Below, piece after piece: positions 54,024 to 62,062 of a stretch of DNA of 64,000 nt. A model generated the notes under the pieces. That model was not told where the DNA came from and did no database searches. It saw only the letters and a program-made list of their open reading frames with translations. Source of the stretch: Burkholderiales bacterium (GTDB lineage: Bacteria; Pseudomonadota; Gammaproteobacteria; Burkholderiales; Burkholderiaceae_C). The stretch lies in NCBI GenBank assembly GCA_016219375.1, contig JACRNC010000015.1, positions 1-64,000 of the forward strand. The letters run 5' to 3'. Within the stretch, counting starts at the first letter, position 1; every line of letters begins with the position of its first letter. A program made the position numbers and the translations under genes.

Positions 54024-54812
54024 ATGCCCAGCCCACAGACCGCCTCTCCCCGCACGCCGGCTCCGGCCGCGCCCGCGCCCGCTCCCGTGCTGGCGCCTGC
54101 CCTGGCGGACGACGCCGCGGCCGCATCGCCCACCCCGCCTCGCGCCGGCCGCAAGCAGCAGACCCGCCAGGCGCTGATGGACGCCGCGCATGCCTTGATG
54201 GACGCCGGCACCGGCTTTTGCGCGCTCAGCTTGCGCGAGGTGGCGCGCACCGCGGGCGTGGTGCCCACGGCCTTCTACCGGCACTTTGCCGACATGGACG
54301 CGCTGGGCCTGGCGCTGGTGGACGAGGTGGGCCAGACCTTCCGTGCCGCCATCCGCGAGGTGCGCCGGCACGAGTTCGAGAAGGGCGGCGCCATCCCCGG
54401 CTCGGTGCGCATCTTCCTGGACGCGGTGGAGCGGCACCGCAGCCAGTTCGTCTTCCTGGCGCGCGAGCAGTTCGGCGGCTCGGCCACCGTGCGCCAGGCG
54501 CTGCGCCAGCTGCGCCGCCAGTGCGCCGACGACATGGTGGCCGACCTGAAGGCGATGGCCCAGCTCACCCACCTGCGCACCGAGGACCTGGACGAGATCG
54601 CCGACCTGGTGGTCAAGACCGTGTTCGCCACGCTGCCCGACATGATGGACCCGCAGCCCGCCGACCTGCCCGAGCACCTGCGGCCGCAGACCAAGATGGT
54701 TCAGCAGCTGCGCTTCATCATGATCGGCGCCAAGCGCTGGAAGGGCATGCGCGGCGCCTTCCTCGCCCAGCGTGACGGCGCTGGCGCACGCGCGGCGCTG
54801 CGGCGCCGCTGA
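54024..54812 (+). CDS. TetR-family regulator (DesT/FabR-like)
   Basis: A 262-aa regulator with a Pro/Ala-rich N-terminal extension of about 40 residues. Then the HTH: GRKQQTRQALMDAAHALM, LREVARTAGVVPTAFYRHFADMDAL. The C-terminal domain includes RHEFEKGGAIPGSVRIFLDAVERHRSQF, a FabR/DesT feature. It is divergent from the desaturase operon with the palindrome between, so it likely represses desaturation genes and itself. The N-terminal extension is longer than usual; an internal start is possible but none is better placed. Confidence 0.88.
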   Translation: MPSPQTASPRTPAPAAPAPAPVLAPALADDAAAASPTPPRAGRKQQTRQALMDAAHALMDAGTGFCALSLREVARTAGVVPTAFYRHFADMDALGLALVDEVGQTFRAAIREVRRHEFEKGGAIPGSVRIFLDAVERHRSQFVFLAREQFGGSATVRQALRQLRRQCADDMVADLKAMAQLTHLRTEDLDEIADLVVKTVFATLPDMMDPQPADLPEHLRPQTKMVQQLRFIMIGAKRWKGMRGAFLAQRDGAGARAALRRR

Positions 54813-54979
54813 AGCAACTGCCTCGGCCACAAAGGCGCCGACAGAGGCCGCGCCAGAGACCGCATCCGCGCGCGGCCACTGCAGACGGCCTATCCTTCGC
54901 GCCCTCCTGCAGGCCACTTGCGCCGCGCCCTGCGCTTCTTGTGGCCGCCCCGATTTCGCCTCCTGCCGCATCCCCGCCC

Positions 54980-55414
54980 ATGTTCGCCCCCAACCAGGAA
55001 GACGTGCGCCGCTTCTTCTGTGAAGTGGCCCGCAAGCACCGCAGCGGCGAGCCGCTCACGCCGCTGGAGGCCATCGCTGCCGACTGGGTGGCCGAACACG
55101 GCGAATATGCCGACGACCTGGCCGACGTGGACGCCGCGCTGCGCGCGCAGTACACGGTGGAGGAAGGCCGCACCAACCCCTTCCTGCACCTGGCCATGCA
55201 CCTGTCGCTGGCCGAGCAGATCAGCATCGACCAGCCGCCGGGTATCCGCCAGGCGGTGGAGCTGCTGGCACGCCGGCGCGGCTCGCTGCACCAGGCCCAT
55301 CACGAGGCGATGGAATGCCTGGGCGAGATGCTGTGGACGTCCCAGCGCAGCGGCCTGCCGCCGGACGGCGCGGCCTACATCGACTGCGTGCGCCGCCGGG
55401 CCACGCGCGACTGA
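54980..55414 (+). CDS. DUF1841 family protein
   Basis: A 144-aa protein: MFAPNQEDVRRFFCEVARKH, TPLEAIAADWVAEHGEY, NPFLHLAMHLSLAEQISIDQPPG and HEAMECLGEMLW. This family is nearly confined to beta- and gammaproteobacteria and has no known function; the HLxMHLS segment may coordinate something. It is convergent with the cytochrome gene, sharing a terminator. Confidence 0.85.
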   Translation: MFAPNQEDVRRFFCEVARKHRSGEPLTPLEAIAADWVAEHGEYADDLADVDAALRAQYTVEEGRTNPFLHLAMHLSLAEQISIDQPPGIRQAVELLARRRGSLHQAHHEAMECLGEMLWTSQRSGLPPDGAAYIDCVRRRATRD

Positions 55415-55438
55415 CCGGCCGGCGCAGGCGCCAAGAAG

Positions 55439-55462
55439 AACGGCGGCCCGCAGGCCGCCGTT
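55439..55462. terminator. Bidirectional terminator
   Basis: AACGGCGGCC and GGCCGCCGTT form a 10-bp stem with loop CGCA between the convergent DUF1841 and cytochrome genes; TT(C) follows on the plus strand and CTTCTT on the minus strand. Confidence 0.75.
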
Positions 55463-55490
55463 TCATCGCCGATGCGCCGACGGGCGCGGC

Positions 55491-56159
55491 TCAGTGCTGC
55501 GCCGTCTTGAAGCGCGACTGCGGCACCGTGGCCAGGCTGCCGGGCAGCGAGCCGATGTAGTCGGCCAGCAGCTTGAGCTCTTCGTGGCTGAAGGGCTTGG
55601 CCATGCCGGCCATGATGGCGTTGCCGCGGCCGATCTTGGCGTTGTCGCTGGTCTGGTAGGCCTTGAGCGCCACCAGCAGGTAGTCGGCATGCTGGCCGGC
55701 CAGCTTGGGATAGCCGGGGATGGGCTTGTTGAAGTTGGCGCCGTGGCAGGACGCGCAGTTGCCGCGCGTGAGCAGCTCGGCCACTTCCTTGGGCGGCTGG
55801 GCCGCCGTGTCGGGGACGTTGGAGATGCTGACCTGCGACTCGTAGTAGGCCGCGATGTCGGCGATCTGCTGGTCGCTCAGGCTGCCGGCGATGGCGCGCA
55901 TGGTGGGGTGCTTGCGCTCGCCCTTCTTGTAGCCCAGCAGCGCGGCGGTGATGTAGGCCGCGGACTGCCCCGAGATCATCGGCACCTTGTGCACCTGCGG
56001 GAAGCTCGACTGGTAGCCCGGGATGCCGTGGCAGCCGATGCACATGGCCACGTGCGTGGCGCCCGTCTTGACGTTGCCGGGCTGGACGTCGGCGGCCCGG
56101 CCGGGCAGGGCGGTGAGCAGGGCACCGGCGGCGATCATCGTGGCAAGCAGTCGTTTCAT
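55491..56159 (-). CDS. Diheme cytochrome c4-like protein
   Basis: A 222-aa periplasmic cytochrome. The signal peptide ends near GRA-ADVQPGN. Two class I domains each have a heme site: CIGCH (Cys40, Cys43, His44) and CASCH (Cys135, Cys138, His139), with methionines in the following loops as sixth ligands (PTMRAIAGSLS, MAGMAKPFS). Cytochromes of this type feed electrons to terminal oxidases. It is divergent from the MoxR gene. Confidence 0.92.
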   Translation of the reverse strand: MKRLLATMIAAGALLTALPGRAADVQPGNVKTGATHVAMCIGCHGIPGYQSSFPQVHKVPMISGQSAAYITAALLGYKKGERKHPTMRAIAGSLSDQQIADIAAYYESQVSISNVPDTAAQPPKEVAELLTRGNCASCHGANFNKPIPGYPKLAGQHADYLLVALKAYQTSDNAKIGRGNAIMAGMAKPFSHEELKLLADYIGSLPGSLATVPQSRFKTAQH

Positions 56160-56201
56160 GGGCGAGGCGACGTGTCGTTGAGTTGGATCAAGGCAGCGGG
56201 T

Positions 56202-56233
56202 CAGTATATGCGGCTGACCCCGTCGATATACTG
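56202..56233. promoter_or_regulatory. Inverted repeat with two opposed -10-like boxes
   Basis: CAGTATAT and ATATACTG are perfect 8-bp arms around 16 bases. Each arm contains TATACT on the outward strand, so it could hold face-to-back -10 boxes for the cytochrome and moxR genes or bind a dimeric regulator. Confidence 0.5.
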
Positions 56234-56300
56234 CCCCGACACCCGGACAAGCCCCTGGGCCGCAGCCCTTGAAAGCGGCCCTTCAGCCATATCAGCCGTC

Positions 56301-57155
56301 ATGAAATTCGAAGGCTCGAAGAACTACGTCGCCACCGACGACCTCAAGCTCGCCGTCAACGCCGCCCTGGCCCTGCAGCGGCCGCTGCTGGTCAAGGGCG
56401 AGCCCGGCACCGGCAAGACCATGCTGGCCGAGGAGGTGTCGGCCGCGCTGGGCATGCCGCTGCTGCAGTGGCACATCAAGTCCACCACCAAGGCACAGCA
56501 GGGCCTCTATGAATACGACGCGGTGAGCCGCCTGCGCGACAGCCAGCTGTCGGACGCCGAGAGCTCCGAGCGCGTCAAGGACATCCGCAACTACATCGTC
56601 AAGGGCGTGCTGTGGCAGGCCTTCGAGTCGGGCCAGCAGGTGGCGCTGCTGATCGACGAGATCGACAAGGCCGACATCGAATTCCCCAACGACCTGCTGC
56701 GCGAGCTCGACCGCATGGAGTTCCATGTCTACGAGACGCGCGAGACCATCCGCGCCAGGCACCGGCCGCTGGTGATCATCACGTCCAACAACGAGAAGGA
56801 CCTGCCGGACGCGTTCCTGCGCCGCTGCTTCTTCCACTACATCAAGTTCCCGGACGCGGCCACGCTCAAAGCCATCGTCGAGGTGCACTACCCCGGCATC
56901 CGTCAGGAGCTGCTGAGCGCGGCGCTCAAGACCTTCACCGACGTGCGCAACCTGCCGGGGCTCAAGAAGAAGCCGTCCACCAGCGAGTTCCTGGACTGGC
57001 TCAAGCTGCTGGTGGCCGAGGAGATCCCGGCGCAGGCGCTGCGCGGCAAGGACGATCAGGTCACCATCCCGCCGCTGGTGGGCGCGCTGCTCAAGAACGA
57101 GCAGGACCTGGGCCTCTTCGAGAAGCTGATCTTCATGCAGCGGCACAACCGCTGA
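56301..57155 (+). CDS. MoxR-type AAA+ ATPase
   Basis: A 284-aa AAA+ protein. Walker A is GEPGTGKT (33-40), Walker B LLIDEIDKAD (Asp119-Glu120), sensor 1 IITSNNEKDLPDAFLRRC, which also carries the arginine finger. MoxR ATPases act with VWA proteins as chaperones that load cofactors or mature enzymes. The partner VWA gene is 1.5 kb downstream, separated by an opposite-strand GGDEF gene. The ATG at 56301 is not preceded by a strong ribosome site. Confidence 0.92.
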   Translation: MKFEGSKNYVATDDLKLAVNAALALQRPLLVKGEPGTGKTMLAEEVSAALGMPLLQWHIKSTTKAQQGLYEYDAVSRLRDSQLSDAESSERVKDIRNYIVKGVLWQAFESGQQVALLIDEIDKADIEFPNDLLRELDRMEFHVYETRETIRARHRPLVIITSNNEKDLPDAFLRRCFFHYIKFPDAATLKAIVEVHYPGIRQELLSAALKTFTDVRNLPGLKKKPSTSEFLDWLKLLVAEEIPAQALRGKDDQVTIPPLVGALLKNEQDLGLFEKLIFMQRHNR

Positions 57156-57191
57156 GCGGTCGTCGTCGCGCCCGGCTGCTCTGCACGGCTG

Positions 57192-58400
57192 TCAGGACGC
57201 CAGCGCCGGGTCCTCATCGCGCGTGGGCTTGTGGCCCGCGGCCACGATGACCGTGTCGCGGCCGGCCGACTTGGCGGCATAGAGCGCCTGGTCGGCGCGG
57301 CGCAGCAGGTCGGCCACCGATTCGCTGCCGCCGGCGGCGGCCACGCCGATGCTCAGGCGCACGTCGATGCTCTCCTCGCCCCAGCGTACGGGCTGGGCCC
57401 GCAGCGCGTCGCGCAGGCGCTGGGCGGCATGCAGGGCGCCTTCCTCGCCGGTGTGCGGCAGCAGCACGCAGAACTCCTCGCCGCCGTAGCGGGCCACGCG
57501 GTCCACCTCGCGCGCCTGCTGCATCAGCACCTGAGCCACGGCACACAGCACGGCATCGCCGCCGGCATGGCCCAGGCGGTCGTTGATGCGCTTGAAGTGG
57601 TCCACGTCGGCCAGCAGCACGGCATAGGGCTCGCCGAAGCGCTGCAGGCGCTGGGCCTCGCGCTCGATCAGGGTCTCGATGGCGCGGCGGTTGAGCAGCC
57701 CGGTCAGGCCGTCGTGCTGCGACAGGTGGCGCAGCCGCGCGACCAGCCGCACCACAACCAGGTAGGCCAGGCCGAAGTTGAGCGTGATCTGCACGAGCAG
57801 GAAGGCGAAGGTCAGCGCCACCTCGCCGGCGCTGCCCGGCGAGGTCAGACGCGCGCCGCCCGGCTGGCCGGTGAGCGCACCTGAGAGCGCCCCGGCGATG
57901 CGCGCGGCAAACAGCAGCGCGGCCAACAGCAGCGGCGCGGCCACGGCCCAGCGCGCGCCGGTGCCGAACTCGCGGGTGATGCCCTCGGCGCAGTCGCGCG
58001 CCGTCAGCACGGCCAGCACGACGACGATGCCCGACGAGCCGGCATTGGTGTAGGCGCCTGCGGCCGGCCACACCGCGCCGACGATGGGCAGGGCGATCAG
58101 CACGACGACGATGGCCGCATGCAGCCGGTCGGGCTGGCGCTGGCGCAGGAACCACTGCAGCCCGCGGCGGATGACCAGGAAGCCGAAGGCGCCCAGCGAG
58201 CCGGCCAGCGTCAGCAACTCGGCGCGCCGGCCGGCCAGCAGGAACAGCACGATGCCCAGCCCGTGGGCCATCACCCCGGCCAGCCAGTGCGAGGCCGCAC
58301 GCCGCGACAGGCTCAGCAGCGAGCCGCCGGACCACCACACCATAGCGACGACGACGTGGATCAGCAGGGTGGTGAGCAGCAGGACTTCGTGCGAACTCAT
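57192..58400 (-). CDS. Diguanylate cyclase with integral-membrane sensor
   Basis: A 402-aa protein. About six hydrophobic helices (LLLTTLLIHVVVAMVWW to LTFAFLLVQITLNFGLAYLVV) are followed by a GGDEF domain: DGLTGLLNRRAIE, LLADVDHFKRINDRLGHAGGDAVL, active site RYGGEEFCVLLP. An inhibitory RxxD (REVD) lies five residues before GGEEF, so product inhibition by cyclic di-GMP is expected. It lies between the moxR and VWA genes on the other strand. Confidence 0.92.
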   Translation of the reverse strand: MSSHEVLLLTTLLIHVVVAMVWWSGGSLLSLSRRAASHWLAGVMAHGLGIVLFLLAGRRAELLTLAGSLGAFGFLVIRRGLQWFLRQRQPDRLHAAIVVVLIALPIVGAVWPAAGAYTNAGSSGIVVVLAVLTARDCAEGITREFGTGARWAVAAPLLLAALLFAARIAGALSGALTGQPGGARLTSPGSAGEVALTFAFLLVQITLNFGLAYLVVVRLVARLRHLSQHDGLTGLLNRRAIETLIEREAQRLQRFGEPYAVLLADVDHFKRINDRLGHAGGDAVLCAVAQVLMQQAREVDRVARYGGEEFCVLLPHTGEEGALHAAQRLRDALRAQPVRWGEESIDVRLSIGVAAAGGSESVADLLRRADQALYAAKSAGRDTVIVAAGHKPTRDEDPALAS

Positions 58401-58697
58401 GCGGTACTGCAGGGAGCAGGGGACGGCCGCTGCTGCCGGGCGCGTCCAGTGGTGGCGGCAGGCGGGATGCTACGCCGGCCCGGGCTTGGTGAGGGCGTGC
58501 GGCAGGGCGGGCGGGCTGTCGCCCGCGGCAGCCTGGTCGGGGCGGGCCGGGGCAGGTGAGACGGCCGGCTCGCCGGCGGGCTGCACCGCCTCGTGGCGGG
58601 GCGCCGCCCGGCGCAGCGTGCGGCGCCAGATGCCCTTGCCCTGGCGCGGCGGGCCGGGTGCTTTGCACGCCACAATAGCCGACGAACGGGTCTTCAT

Positions 58698-59870
58698 ATG
58701 CTGATCGACTTCTTCTTCACGCTGCGCGCGGCCGGCTTGCCCGTGACCATCCCCGAATACCTGGGGCTCTTGGAGGCGCTCAAGCGCGGCCTCATCGAGC
58801 CTTCGGTGGACGAGTTCTATCACCTGGCCCGGCTGTCGCTGGTCAAGTCAGAGAGTCATTTCGACAAGTTCGACCGCGCCTTTAGCGCCTACTTTCGGGG
58901 TATCGAGTCGGTGGCCGACTTCACCAAGGACATCCCGCTGGAGTGGCTGAAGAAGCGCCTGGAGCGCGAGCTCTCGCCCGAGGAGAAGGCGGCCATCGAG
59001 AAGCTCGGCTGGGACGAGCTGATGAAGCGGCTGAAGAAGCTCTTCGAGGAGCAGAAGGAGCGCCACGAGGGCGGCAGCAAGTACATCGGCACCGGCGGCA
59101 CCTCGCCCTTCGGCGCCCACGGCTACAACCCGCAGGGCATACGCGTGGGGCAGGACAAGTCGCGCCACCGCAGCGCGATCAAGGTGTGGGACGAGCGGGC
59201 GTTCAAGGACTACGACGACAACGTCGAGCTCGGCACGCGCAACATCAAGGTGGCGCTGCGCCGGCTGCGCCGCTTTGCCCGCGAGGGCGCGGCCGAAGAG
59301 CTGGACCTGGACGACACCATCCACTCCACCGCGGCCAATGCCGGGCTGCTGGACATCAAGATGGTCCCCGAGCGGCACAACAACGTGAAGGTGCTGCTGC
59401 TGATGGACGTGGGCGGCACGATGGACGACCACATCCACCGCGTGGAGGAGCTGTTCTCCGCCGCCAAGAGCGAGTTCAAGCACCTGGAGTTCTATTACTT
59501 CCACAACTGCGTCTACGACTACGTGTGGAAGAACAACCACCGCCGCCACAGCGAGAAGCTCGACACCGTCGACCTGATGCGCAAGTTCAACAAGGACTAC
59601 AAGCTCATCTTCGTCGGCGACGCCACCATGAGCCCCTACGAGATCCTGCAGCCCGGCGGCAGCGTGGAATACAACAACGCCGAGCCTGGCGCGGTATGGC
59701 TGCAGCGGCTGATCCACACCTTCCCCAAGTACGCCTGGATCAACCCCGAGCCGCCCGGCGTGTGGAGCTACCGGCAGAGCATCTCGATCATCCAGGAGAT
59801 CCTGGGGCCGCGCATGTTCCCGCTGAGCGTGGCGGGGCTCGAAGGCGCGATGCGGCTGCTGAGCAAATGA
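58698..59870 (+). CDS. CoxE-like VWA domain protein, MoxR partner
   Basis: A 390-aa protein: an N-terminal helical region (LIDFFFTLRAAGLPVTIPEYLGLLEAL), then a VWA domain with VKVLLLMDVGGTMDDHIHRVEELF. The metal-site motif is D-V-G-G-T instead of the usual D-x-S-x-S, so metal binding may be altered. It presumably works with the MoxR ATPase. The ATG at 58698 is chosen as the first residue of the conserved part. Its stop overlaps tamA (ATGA). Confidence 0.88.
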   Translation: MLIDFFFTLRAAGLPVTIPEYLGLLEALKRGLIEPSVDEFYHLARLSLVKSESHFDKFDRAFSAYFRGIESVADFTKDIPLEWLKKRLERELSPEEKAAIEKLGWDELMKRLKKLFEEQKERHEGGSKYIGTGGTSPFGAHGYNPQGIRVGQDKSRHRSAIKVWDERAFKDYDDNVELGTRNIKVALRRLRRFAREGAAEELDLDDTIHSTAANAGLLDIKMVPERHNNVKVLLLMDVGGTMDDHIHRVEELFSAAKSEFKHLEFYYFHNCVYDYVWKNNHRRHSEKLDTVDLMRKFNKDYKLIFVGDATMSPYEILQPGGSVEYNNAEPGAVWLQRLIHTFPKYAWINPEPPGVWSYRQSISIIQEILGPRMFPLSVAGLEGAMRLLSK

Positions 59871-62062
59871 GGCGCTGCGCGGCGGACTGGCGCGGCTGGG
59901 GCTGGGCGCTGGGCGCGGCCGCGCTGGCCGGCCCCGTACTGGCGCAGACCGCCCCGGCAAGTGCCGCGGCATCGGCCCCGGCGCAGGCGCAGCCCGTGCC
60001 GCCGGCTGCCGTGCAGACCCGGGCGCTGGACGCACCGATGACGGTGGAAGGCGCACCACAGCCTCCGCGCACGCCGCGGCTGGCCGGTGCCTGGCGGCTG
60101 GAGATCGACGCGCCCAACCCGCTGGACGACTTGCTGCGTGATTACCTCGACCTGGCGCGCTTCCAGCGCGAGTACGGGGCCGGGCAGGGCGGCACGCAGG
60201 CCGGCGCGGTCGCCGCAGCGCCGAGGCTGAGCGGGCTGCGCGATGCGGCCACCGGTGCCGCCGTGGGCGTGGCCCGGGGCGTGGGCCGGGTCACCGACGG
60301 CGTGGCCAGCGGCATCAACCGCGTGGTGCCGTCGGGCGACGAGGCAGCGGCCGGTGCGGCGGGCAGTGCCCAGCCCGCCGATGCCGCCGCCAGCCATCCG
60401 ACCCATCAAGGCCTGGAGGCCGATGGCACCCCCGCGGCCGAGGAGCTGCCCGCCGTCACCCTGGGCGAGCTGCGCCGGCTGGTGGCCGCCGCACCCGCCC
60501 AGGCGCGCGAGCTGCTGGAGACCGAGGGCTACTTCTCAGCCGACGTGTCGGCCAGCCTGGACGCTGCCGCCAGCCCGCGCGTGGCGCGCATCCGGGTGGA
60601 GCCAGGCCCGCGCACACGCGTGGGCAACGTGGTGCTGCGCTTCGAGGGCGCGCTGGACGACTCGGCCCAGGCGGGCGATGCCACCGCGCAGGCGCTGCAG
60701 AAGCGGCTGCGCGCCGACTGGGGCCTGCCGGCCGGCCGGCCCTTCCGCCAGGCCGACTGGACGGGCGCCAAGGGCGACAGCCTGACGCTGCTGCGCGCCC
60801 AGGGCTATTCGGCCGCCGGCTGGAGCGCCACGTCGGCCATGATCGACGCGCAGACGCAGGACGCGCGGCTCTTCCTCATCGCCGACAGCGGGCCGTTGTT
60901 CCACTTCGGCACGGTGACGATCGAGGGCCTGGGCTACCAGCGCGCCCAGCCGCTGCTCAACGCGCTGCCGTTCGAGGCCGGCACGCCCTACAGCGACAAG
61001 CTGCTCTACGACTACCAGGAGCGGCTGCAGAAGCTCAATCTCTTCGAGTCGGTGTCGGTGATGCTCGACCCGGACCCGGCCAAGGCCGATGCGGCGCCGG
61101 TGACGGTGCGCGTCAAGGAGCTGCCGCGCCAGCAGGCGGTGTTCGGCGTGGGCGTCAGCGCCAACACCGGCCCGCGCGTCACGCTGGAGCACACCAACCG
61201 CCTGCTCATGGGCTGGGACTGGCAGTCGCGCACCCGCATGGAGCTGGGGCGCGACCTGAACCAGCTCAATGCCGACCTCATCAGCCACCCGCGCGCAGAC
61301 GGCTACCGCCACCTGCTGTCGGCCACGGTCAACCGCCAGGACGTGGAGGACACCACCACCACCAGCGAGAGCCTGCGCATCGGCCGCACGCGCGATGCCG
61401 AGCGCATCGAGCGCACCATGTACGTGGAGTGGCAGCGTGCCCGCTCGCGCACCGACACGGCCGAGACGGCCGCCTCCGCGCTGACGGCCAACATCCGCTA
61501 TGTCTGGCGCGACGTGGACAGCGTGCTGCTGCCCACGCGCGGGCTGGTGGCCTCGGGCGAGCTGGGCGCCGGGCGGTCCTTTGCGGCCGACGAGTCCGAA
61601 GGCTTCTTCGGCCGCGCGCTGGCCCGGCTGACCGGCTACTGGCCGCTGCCGGCGCGCTTCTTCGGCCAGGCCCGCATCGAAGCCGGCCGGGTGCAGGCCA
61701 AGCCCGGCGTCGGCGTGCCTGACACGCTGCTCTTCCGTGCCGGGGGTGATGACTCGGTGCGCGGCTACGGCTGGCGCACCATCGGCCCCGAGCAGGACGG
61801 GCTGGAGATCGGCGCGCGCTCGCTGCTGACCAGCAGCGTCGAGGTGCAGCGGCCCATCTCGCCGCGGCGGCCGGCCCTGCTGTGGTCGGCCTTCGTCGAT
61901 GCCGGCGATGCGGCTGATTCCTTCCAGGACATGCGGCTGAAGATCGGCTATGGCGTGGGCCTGCGCTGGCGCAGCCCGGTGGGCCCGCTGCGGCTGGACC
62001 TGGCCTATGGCGAGGCCGAGCGCCGGCTGCGCCTGCACTTCAGCGTGGGCATCGCACTGTGA
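59867..62062 (+). CDS. tamA: TamA-type Omp85 outer-membrane translocation protein
   Basis: A 731-aa protein, longer than E. coli TamA (577 aa). A signal peptide (ALAGPVLAQ) precedes an extended low-complexity Ala/Pro-rich segment (about 25-200), then POTRA domains (LETEGYFSADVSASLD, LFHFGTVTIEGLGY) and a C-terminal 16-strand barrel ending HFSVGIAL with the GGDDSVRGYGWRT lid motif. It works with TamB to insert autotransporters and move lipids. The start overlaps the VWA stop, and the tamB gene overlaps its end. Confidence 0.92.
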   Translation: MRRCAADWRGWGWALGAAALAGPVLAQTAPASAAASAPAQAQPVPPAAVQTRALDAPMTVEGAPQPPRTPRLAGAWRLEIDAPNPLDDLLRDYLDLARFQREYGAGQGGTQAGAVAAAPRLSGLRDAATGAAVGVARGVGRVTDGVASGINRVVPSGDEAAAGAAGSAQPADAAASHPTHQGLEADGTPAAEELPAVTLGELRRLVAAAPAQARELLETEGYFSADVSASLDAAASPRVARIRVEPGPRTRVGNVVLRFEGALDDSAQAGDATAQALQKRLRADWGLPAGRPFRQADWTGAKGDSLTLLRAQGYSAAGWSATSAMIDAQTQDARLFLIADSGPLFHFGTVTIEGLGYQRAQPLLNALPFEAGTPYSDKLLYDYQERLQKLNLFESVSVMLDPDPAKADAAPVTVRVKELPRQQAVFGVGVSANTGPRVTLEHTNRLLMGWDWQSRTRMELGRDLNQLNADLISHPRADGYRHLLSATVNRQDVEDTTTTSESLRIGRTRDAERIERTMYVEWQRARSRTDTAETAASALTANIRYVWRDVDSVLLPTRGLVASGELGAGRSFAADESEGFFGRALARLTGYWPLPARFFGQARIEAGRVQAKPGVGVPDTLLFRAGGDDSVRGYGWRTIGPEQDGLEIGARSLLTSSVEVQRPISPRRPALLWSAFVDAGDAADSFQDMRLKIGYGVGLRWRSPVGPLRLDLAYGEAERRLRLHFSVGIAL

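Noticed and set aside
58470-58697. 75-aa minus-strand frame starting back to back with the VWA gene
   Set aside because: It is Pro/Ala/Arg-rich, has no ribosome site and no motif; kept out as probable noise.
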